From Tannerellaceae bacterium (GTDB taxonomy: Bacteria > Bacteroidota > Bacteroidia > Bacteroidales > Tannerellaceae): a DNA stretch of 61,869 nucleotides. A program made the translations under genes and the position numbers. Shown here piece after piece: positions 56,513 through 61,869 of this stretch (position 1 is the stretch's first letter; each line of letters starts with the position of its first letter). A model generated the notes under the pieces. The model ran no database searches, was not told where the DNA came from, and was given only the letters and a program-made list of their open reading frames with translations. The stretch lies in assembly GCA_031280435.1 (NCBI GenBank), contig JAITGS010000052.1, forward strand, positions 1 to 61,869. The letters are read 5' to 3'.

Positions 56513-57247
56513 ATGAAGTACAAGCTTTACGGAAAAAACAATCCGCTGAATCCCGAAAGTTCGGGACAATGGTATGCATTTCCTGTGTATGCAGAGAAAA
56601 TTTCTACCGAAGAGGTATCGAGAGAAATCTCGGAACGTTCAACAATTAGCCCTGGTGATACGGACGGTTTACTCACAACACTTGCAACAATTCTGCCGGA
56701 ACGCTTGGCAAAAGGCGAGCCTGTCTATCTGCGCGGAATTGGCACATTTCGCGTAAGTATAAGCAGCGATGGGGTGGAAAATCCGAATGACTTCAACGCA
56801 TCTTTCATCAAATCATGTAAAATCATCTACACCCCTGATGTGAAAATTCAAAATAAGCTTGCGGAATTAATCCATTACGAAGATAGCGGTATTCGCAGCT
56901 CTGCTTCAGCAAATATCTTGTGGGTGGCAGATTTGTTGTCGAATACAGCCAACGAAAAACTCAGCCGTGGCGGCTCTGTGCGCATATCGGGGAAGAATAT
57001 TATGATACAAGGCGAGGAACATTCCGTAGGCCTTAAGCTAATCCACGTAGAAAGTAAGCAGGAATTTACTATACCTTTATCGGACATACCTGTCAATAAA
57101 GCTAAGGAAATTGTATTCATTGTGCCGAGAAATTTGCCAACAGGTTATTATCAAATTCGGGTAGTTACGCAATATTCAAACGCCTCTACCCGTAATTTGA
57201 AGACACCGCGCGCAGATACTTATGAACCTCATTTTGAGCTTGTTTAG
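56513..57247 (+). CDS. HU-like/IG-fold DNA-binding protein (DUF4469-type)
   Basis: The 244-residue protein begins with a domain like the Bacteroidota HU family (FPVYAEKISTEEVSREISERSTIS ... LLTTLATILPERLAKGEPVYLRGIGTFRVSI, about 20-125), in which the second half forms the DNA-binding arm. It ends with an IG-like domain (SVRISGKNIMIQGEEHSVGLKL ... GYYQIRVVTQYS, about 155-235) as in DUF4469. Such proteins may bind nucleoid DNA. The gene is preceded by a long leader carrying array J. ygiQ starts eight bases after its stop. Confidence 0.8.
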   Translation: MKYKLYGKNNPLNPESSGQWYAFPVYAEKISTEEVSREISERSTISPGDTDGLLTTLATILPERLAKGEPVYLRGIGTFRVSISSDGVENPNDFNASFIKSCKIIYTPDVKIQNKLAELIHYEDSGIRSSASANILWVADLLSNTANEKLSRGGSVRISGKNIMIQGEEHSVGLKLIHVESKQEFTIPLSDIPVNKAKEIVFIVPRNLPTGYYQIRVVTQYSNASTRNLKTPRADTYEPHFELV

Positions 57248-57255
57248 GCAGCCGA

Positions 57256-59067
57256 GTGGATACGTTTAAATCCCTACGCTGGCTTCCTACGACCCGCAAG
57301 GAGATGGAGGCGCGCGCCTGGGACGCGGCCGACGTAATACTCTTCAGCGGCGACGCTTATGTGGATCATCCGTCCTTCGGAACGGCGGTAATCGGACGTA
57401 CGCTCGAGGCCATCGGATTGCGCGTATGCATTGTGCCTCAGCCGGATTGGCGCGGCGATCATCGTGACTTCCGCAAGCTGGGACGCCCCCGCCTGTTCTT
57501 CGGAGTTTCGGCCGGGGCGATGGATTCAACCGTGAACCATTACACGGCCAACCGGCGGCTGAGGAGCGATGATGCGTATACGCCCGGACGTCGGCCCGGC
57601 ATGCGACCCGACTATCCTACAATAGTTTACACCAAAATTCTGAAGCAATTGTTCCCCACGGTTCCCGTAGTGCTCGGCGGAATCGAGGCATCGCTCCGCA
57701 GATTTACACATTACGACTACATTGCGGATGGGCTACGTCCGGGAATTCTTGTTGAAAGCGGGGCCGATCTTCTGGTATACGGCATGGGCGAGGCTGCTAT
57801 AAGCGCGCTGGCCAAGCGCTTAATGGCGGGCGAGGACTTCGCATCGCTTCAAGATATTCCTCAAACGGCATATATACAAAAAGGGCGAGGCAGGCACGAA
57901 AATATCACAGCTCTTTACTCGCACGAGGACTGCTTAGGCAGCCGCGAGAAGCAGGCTTGCAATTTTCGTGTGATAGAGGAGGAATCGAATCGCTATGCGG
58001 CTCAACATTTATCTCAATCGGTTGGCAACAAAACTATCATCGTTAATCCTCCCTACCCTCCTCTCAGCGAGGCTGAGGCTGATGCTGCATTCGACCTTCC
58101 GTACACGCGCAGGCCGCATCCAAAGTACACGGCAGCCATCCCGGCCTACGAAATGATCCGCCATTCCGTGAACATTCATCGAGGCTGTTTTGGAGGCTGC
58201 GCCTTTTGTACAATCTCCGCGCACCAGGGAAAGTTTATTGCGTCGCGAAGCCGTCGATCGATTATGCGCGAGATTTCCGTCATAGTTTCCGAGCCTGATT
58301 TCAAGGGCTACCTAACGGATTTGGGTGGCCCGTCGGCAAATATGTACGGCATGCGGGGCATGGACGAGACTCGCTGCCGAAGCTGCATCCGGCCCTCATG
58401 CATTTTTCCGAAGATATGCCGGAACCTGAATGCGGATCATGAGCCGCTGGTTGATTTGTACCGTGCCGTTGATAATGTGCCCGGCGTGCGGCGTGCGTTC
58501 ATTGGTAGCGGCGTGAGATATGACATGCTGCTCGGTGGATATGACGACGGCAGGCTGAATCGTTCGGCTCGGCTTTACGCCGAAGAGCTCATACGCAGGC
58601 ATGTTTCCGGCCGCCTGAAGGTTGCGCCTGAGCATACGGAGGTAGATGTTCTGCGGATTATGCGCAAGCCTCCTTTCGAGCAGTTTGAGCGTTTTGCACG
58701 TCTCTTTGCGGATATAAATGCGCGCTTTGGGCTTAACCAGCAGATCGTTCCGTACTTTATTTCGTCGCACCCGGGCTGTACCGAGAGCGATATGGCGCGG
58801 CTGGCGGTGCGTACGCGGGCCTTGAATTTTCGCTTGGAGCAGGTGCAGGATTTCACGCCTTCGCCCATGACTTTGGCAACGGAACTGTATTATACCGGCC
58901 TGGATCCGCATACGCTTCGCCCGCTTTGCTCGGCCCGTTCGCAAGCGGAGCGGCAGTCTCAGCGTCAGTTTTTCTTTTGGTATGAGCCTGGTAACAAGGC
59001 TTCTATATGCCGCTCGCTGCGTCGGTTGGGCCTGGGCGCACTGGAGCGCGAATTGTTTAGAAAATAG
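57256..59067 (+). CDS. ygiQ: YgiQ-family radical SAM protein
   Basis: The 603-residue protein has the YgiQ pattern: RWLPTTRKEMEARAWDAADVIL, FSGDAYVDHPSFGTAVIGR, then the radical SAM cluster HRGCFGGCAFCTISAHQG (C-x3-C-x2-C). It further has GGPSANMYGMRG and a Cys-rich RCRSCIRPSCIFPKIC. The start is GTG at 57256, because the family's LPTT segment lies upstream of the first ATG (57304). YgiQ proteins are widespread; their substrate is unsettled. It follows the HU-like gene by eight bases and may be co-transcribed. Confidence 0.92.
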   Translation: MDTFKSLRWLPTTRKEMEARAWDAADVILFSGDAYVDHPSFGTAVIGRTLEAIGLRVCIVPQPDWRGDHRDFRKLGRPRLFFGVSAGAMDSTVNHYTANRRLRSDDAYTPGRRPGMRPDYPTIVYTKILKQLFPTVPVVLGGIEASLRRFTHYDYIADGLRPGILVESGADLLVYGMGEAAISALAKRLMAGEDFASLQDIPQTAYIQKGRGRHENITALYSHEDCLGSREKQACNFRVIEEESNRYAAQHLSQSVGNKTIIVNPPYPPLSEAEADAAFDLPYTRRPHPKYTAAIPAYEMIRHSVNIHRGCFGGCAFCTISAHQGKFIASRSRRSIMREISVIVSEPDFKGYLTDLGGPSANMYGMRGMDETRCRSCIRPSCIFPKICRNLNADHEPLVDLYRAVDNVPGVRRAFIGSGVRYDMLLGGYDDGRLNRSARLYAEELIRRHVSGRLKVAPEHTEVDVLRIMRKPPFEQFERFARLFADINARFGLNQQIVPYFISSHPGCTESDMARLAVRTRALNFRLEQVQDFTPSPMTLATELYYTGLDPHTLRPLCSARSQAERQSQRQFFFWYEPGNKASICRSLRRLGLGALERELFRK

Positions 59068-59083
59068 GAATACTATATATTTG
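59053..59083 (+). promoter_or_regulatory. Promoter of the acyltransferase gene
   Basis: TTG (59053-59055), exactly 20 bases, TATATTTG (59076-59083). It overlaps the ygiQ stop region; the leader to the ATG at 59120 is about 30 bases. Confidence 0.65.
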
Positions 59084-59119
59084 GCCCGTACATAAATCAC
59101 ATTTAATATTATTGAGGAT

Positions 59120-60241
59120 ATGCCACAATTTAAGCCTGCAATGCCTTCCAAACCTCACTTCGAAGTTCTTGACGGACTTCGCGGAATAGCTGCAATTATG
59201 GTGCTGCTGTTTCACATTTTTGAGACGTACAGTATAGTGCATAAGATACCTATGATGGTGGGTCACGGTTATTTAGCTGTCGATTTTTTCTTCGCCCTTT
59301 CGGGCTTTGTTATAGGTTATGCCTACGATGATCGCTGGAGCCGGGGCATGTCGGTTGGCGCCTTCCTGAAGCGTCGCGTGGTTCGTTTGCATCCTATGGT
59401 TGCGATAGGTATGATCCTGGGCGCCTGCCTGTTCTATTTTGGTGCGTCGCCTGAGTTTTCTCTGATTGCAGGCACTCCGCTGTGGCGTCTGCTCCTTTAC
59501 CTTTTTCTTGGGATGCTGATGATTCCGACGCCTCCGTCGGTTGACATCCGCGGCTGGCAGGAGACCTACACTTTGGACGCGCCTTGCTGGTCGCTTTTCT
59601 TCGAGTATGCGGGTAACGTCCTGTATGCATTGTTCGTCCGTCGCTTCGCCCTGAGGGTGCTTGCCGTTGCCGTTGGCATCTCGGCCGTCGCCACGATGTG
59701 GCTAACTCTCACGAACGGAAGCGTTAGCGGCGGCTGGGTTTTGAGCCCGGAGCACCTCGGCATAGGCTTCGTTCGGCTGCTCTATCCATTCCTTGCCGGC
59801 CTGCTGCTCTACCGCCTCGGCCTCCGTCCGCAGAATCTTCGGCTAAGCTTTTTGTGGTGTTCTCTCATATTAATAATAGTTTTGATGGTGCCGAGCCCTA
59901 TGGGATTTGTACATACATGGCAAAACGGGCTGTACGAGGGCGCTGTAATCCTATTGATATTTCCTGCGATTGTGTATATGGGTGCAGGCAGCGTCGCGCA
60001 GAGCCGCCGTTTGTCCCGCATCTGCAAGTTCATGGGCGATATTTCCTATCCGGTATACTTGGTGAACTATCCTATCATGTACGTTTTCACCGGCTGGATT
60101 TCCCGCACAGGCTATACGCTTGAGGAAACATGGTGGATGACAATTGTGGTTTTTGTGGCGACGATAGCTGTGTCGTACGTGCTGATGAGGTGGTGCGAAG
60201 GGCCCTTGAGAGCTTGGCTGGGCCGGAAACTGAGGCTGTGA
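59120..60241 (+). CDS. Acyltransferase 3 family membrane protein
   Basis: This 373-residue protein with about ten helices has the start FEVLDGLRGIAAIMVLLFHIF (conserved Arg and His), GYLAVDFFFALSGFVIGYAY and FLKRRVVRLHPM, the OafA/NodX-type signatures. It acetylates or otherwise acylates an envelope sugar across the inner membrane. No glycan gene is nearby, so the target is unknown. Confidence 0.9.
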   Translation: MPQFKPAMPSKPHFEVLDGLRGIAAIMVLLFHIFETYSIVHKIPMMVGHGYLAVDFFFALSGFVIGYAYDDRWSRGMSVGAFLKRRVVRLHPMVAIGMILGACLFYFGASPEFSLIAGTPLWRLLLYLFLGMLMIPTPPSVDIRGWQETYTLDAPCWSLFFEYAGNVLYALFVRRFALRVLAVAVGISAVATMWLTLTNGSVSGGWVLSPEHLGIGFVRLLYPFLAGLLLYRLGLRPQNLRLSFLWCSLILIIVLMVPSPMGFVHTWQNGLYEGAVILLIFPAIVYMGAGSVAQSRRLSRICKFMGDISYPVYLVNYPIMYVFTGWISRTGYTLEETWWMTIVVFVATIAVSYVLMRWCEGPLRAWLGRKLRL

Positions 60242-60380
60242 AATAGCAAGGAAGCCGGCCCACGGAAGTTATCAACTACAAATAATGCTGCGGGAAAGGT
60301 AGCGACGGCTTATAACTTTCAGAGTCATAGAAGGGCCGAAAACATGGCTGCTATTGCGGCCGAAAGTTATTAACATCGCA

Positions 60381-60410
60381 TTGTACTTCGGGAAACAAAT
60401 AATATCTTTG
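60381..60410 (+). promoter_or_regulatory. Promoter with no protein gene behind it
   Basis: TTG (60381-60383), 19 bases, TATCTTTG (60403-60410). A terminator follows within 75 bases and no coding gene lies between, so it probably drives a small RNA. Confidence 0.6.
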
Positions 60411-60416
60411 TGGTGA

Positions 60417-60485
60417 AAATAGAACTTTACAAATTAAGTTGTAGTTATGAAACGTTCGGGCTTGGGAAAGTCCGGACGTTTTTAT
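60417..60485 (+). ncRNA. Candidate small RNA (promoter plus terminator)
   Basis: A full promoter (60381-60410) is followed by about 35 bases and then a hairpin, AACGTTCGGGCTT with AAAGTCCGGACGTT, and a T-rich end (TTTTTATTTT). The transcript would be about 70 bases. The AAAGTCCGGAC in the hairpin recalls one RNase P element, but the rest of that RNA is missing. An 18-codon frame beginning ATG at 60448 lies across the hairpin and is unlikely to matter. Confidence 0.5.
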
Positions 60486-60496
60486 TTTCCAGGCTT

Positions 60497-61801
60497 CTAT
60501 TGAATCAGTTTATACACCAGCTCAATCCCTTGCTGCTTCCCCATGTTCCTGCTATACTTCCTGTCTGCGGCATTGTTCCAGTGTTCCGCAACGCCGAGGC
60601 TGGGCAACGGCTTGCCGCTTCCGGTGGGATCGTAAAGAGTTCCCGACGGCGGATTGTCGGCTTGGGAGGCTTCGAGTAGATACATGTCGCAGTAGTTCAC
60701 GTCGGGCATGCCGGGGAACTCGGTGCACAGGAGGTCGATGGCAACAGCGTCGATTGCTACTCCGTCTTGCGAGGCGAGCAGCGAGCAGGGCCAGCTGTTG
60801 TTGAAGGGCTGCATCTTCCACTTGCCCGACGGCTTGAGGTCGACGTTCCTTGAGCCGTAGAGGCCGTCGATGAAGTACACGAGGGTCTTTTCGCCCAGAC
60901 CGGGATGGCCCATATAGTCGACAAATGTGATGTAGGAAGGCGAGCCGTCGCGGTTCTGATTCATCCCGTCGTGGTGATTCATCCGCCAGTTGGCATGGAT
61001 TCCGGTGACGCCGTACCAGTTTTTGCCGCAGAGCGTTACGCCCTGGCCTACGTGTCCTTTCAGCAGGGCCATGTTGATGTTGTAGTCCGATTCGAGGATG
61101 ACGGTGGCGAGGGAGGCCGACAGATGTCCGTTGTGTTTGGAGTATCTGATGGCCTTTTCGGTATAGGTGCTGCGGGTTCGTCCGTCGCCCCCGGCGTTGT
61201 CCACGTAGAGGATGTCGGGAAATTCTTCGTGGCATTTACGATAGAGGAAGTCGGTGAGGTATCGGCTGGGCTCTATCAGCGCTATGCATTTCTGCGGCAC
61301 TCCGGCCTGCCGAACGAGGCTTCGCAGCAGGGCGAGGGTCATGTGCGGGCTGGCGTTTATCTCTTCGGACTCGGCATGCGAATAGGTGTTGTTCATGTTG
61401 ATCTTGACGGCTATCTTTTCGCCCTCGGCGTATGGCTTGGAGCCTTTGCCCCGCTTGGCGTTGAAGTGCTTGAAGAGGGCTGTCCATGCGGCGGCTTCCG
61501 TAGTTTCGCCGGTCAGGTCGATTAGCGCTTGGGCCACGAGCCTGTCGCAATTGTCCTGGCTGTTCCAGGCGTCGTCAAACCAGTAGCCGGTGGATTCGTC
61601 CCAGCCGGCCGTGTTGGGAGCATGCGCCCATGCCACACGTCCGGGATGAATGCCGCGTGCTTCGCCCTTGGGCGAGTTCGGTTCCATAGCAAATAATACC
61701 TTGGGAGAGGGAGCTTCCTGGGCGGCGCAGTCTGAGGCCGGCCCGCATGCAACGGCAATCAGCATGGCTGCGGTTGCGAAATACTTCGAAAAATGTTTCA
61801 T
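60497..61801 (-). CDS. Exported DUF362-domain protein
   Basis: The 434-residue protein has an export signal (MKHFSKYFATAAMLIAVACG), perhaps lipidated at the Cys, although VAC is not a perfect lipobox. The rest matches DUF362: EKIAVKINMNNTYSHAESEEINASP, LIEPSRYLTDFL, DYNINMALLKGHVGQGVTLCGKNWYG and YFIDGLYGSRNVDLKPSGKW. Family members occur with ferredoxins or alone in Bacteroidota; the function is not known. It is a single gene with its own -7 box near the window's right end. Confidence 0.85.
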   Translation of the reverse strand: MKHFSKYFATAAMLIAVACGPASDCAAQEAPSPKVLFAMEPNSPKGEARGIHPGRVAWAHAPNTAGWDESTGYWFDDAWNSQDNCDRLVAQALIDLTGETTEAAAWTALFKHFNAKRGKGSKPYAEGEKIAVKINMNNTYSHAESEEINASPHMTLALLRSLVRQAGVPQKCIALIEPSRYLTDFLYRKCHEEFPDILYVDNAGGDGRTRSTYTEKAIRYSKHNGHLSASLATVILESDYNINMALLKGHVGQGVTLCGKNWYGVTGIHANWRMNHHDGMNQNRDGSPSYITFVDYMGHPGLGEKTLVYFIDGLYGSRNVDLKPSGKWKMQPFNNSWPCSLLASQDGVAIDAVAIDLLCTEFPGMPDVNYCDMYLLEASQADNPPSGTLYDPTGSGKPLPSLGVAEHWNNAADRKYSRNMGKQQGIELVYKLIQ

Positions 61802-61836
61802 GTGTTTTAAAGGAATTAAGTATTATACATTGGCTG

Positions 61837-61844
61837 CAAAAGTA
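61837..61844 (-). promoter_or_regulatory. -7 element of the DUF362 gene
   Basis: On the minus strand TACTTTTG at 61837-61844, about 35 bases before the ATG at 61801. The -33 position would fall beyond the end of the window. Confidence 0.4.
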
Positions 61845-61869
61845 AGAAAGGCAAGGACATAAAAAAAGG

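Noticed and set aside
60450-60485. RNase P RNA
   Set aside because: AAAGTCCGGAC recalls one RNase P element, but it lies in a terminator hairpin and the other 300 or so bases of the RNA are missing.
1-61869. Prophage, integrative element or insertion sequence
   Set aside because: I found no integrase, transposase, relaxase, phage structural gene or tRNA-linked attachment site.

Overview
The window is chromosomal DNA of a Bacteroidota bacterium, most probably of the order Bacteroidales. Three things point there. Upstream regions repeatedly carry the phylum's promoter signature (TTG or TTTG, 18-21 bases, then TAnnTTTG). The tmRNA encodes a Bacteroidales-like tag, GENSYALAA. Gene families and gene orders are also typical (DUF6261, HU-like/IG DNA-binding protein, dapB-lepB-lepB-WbqC, an inositol-lipid operon, murB next to an MBL hydrolase). 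I see no rRNA, tRNA, prophage, transposase or CRISPR-cas genes. Most genes are housekeeping.

Layout. 1-4.1 kb: a Tat-exported sugar isomerase-like protein and, divergently, a RelE-like/SF1 helicase/ankyrin fusion. 4.2-6.7 kb: tmRNA, a 21-bp repeat array, a DUF6261-like protein and a zinc-ribbon protein. 6.9-12.3 kb: pbpC and nadK leftward, an ExbB-ExbD-TonB energy module rightward. 12.7-17.4 kb: a tightly packed five-gene operon (inositol-phosphate synthase, nucleotidyltransferase, ATP-grasp, CDP-alcohol phosphatidyltransferase, HAD hydrolase), probably making an inositol phospholipid or a derivative. 18-21.8 kb: dapB, an active lepB, a degenerate lepB and a WbqC-like gene. 22-31 kb: recQ, a NarL-type regulator, a GH105 hydrolase, a LytTR membrane regulator, a polyferredoxin, pheS and nth. 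31-42.5 kb: a large repeat tract, a TPR histidine kinase, a comB-maf-kdsC-DUF2520 operon, an unknown 482-residue protein, and a cluster of a kinase-like membrane protein, an SPFH/GYF_2 protein and a membrane protein. 43-62 kb: metabolic and envelope genes (DJ-1/PfpI, permease, lpxB, M19 dipeptidase, CvrA-type antiporter, AraC regulator, esterase, MBL hydrolase, murB, HU-like protein, ygiQ, acyltransferase, DUF362).

The most unusual feature lies between the genes. At least ten intergenic tandem-repeat arrays with largely different sequences share one spacing rule: the unit is 20-22 bp or about 39-42 bp, that is two or four turns of B-DNA, and most units carry a short palindromic core. Several arrays lie between divergent genes, one is predicted to be transcribed as the leader of the HU-like gene, and one switches orientation halfway to form a giant inverted repeat. 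Other palindromic elements (a 115-bp pair between the two lepB genes, a 124-bp element with 33-bp perfect arms, a 28-bp perfect palindrome) sit in the same kinds of gap. Two promoter-plus-terminator units without a clear gene are candidate small RNAs.

Several proteins lack residues their families normally need: the second signal peptidase (both catalytic residues), the kinase-like protein, the CDP-alcohol phosphatidyltransferase (fourth motif Asp) and the MBL hydrolase (HxHxDH motif). All calls were made by reading the sequence. Family names come from recognised motifs, and no database search was run.
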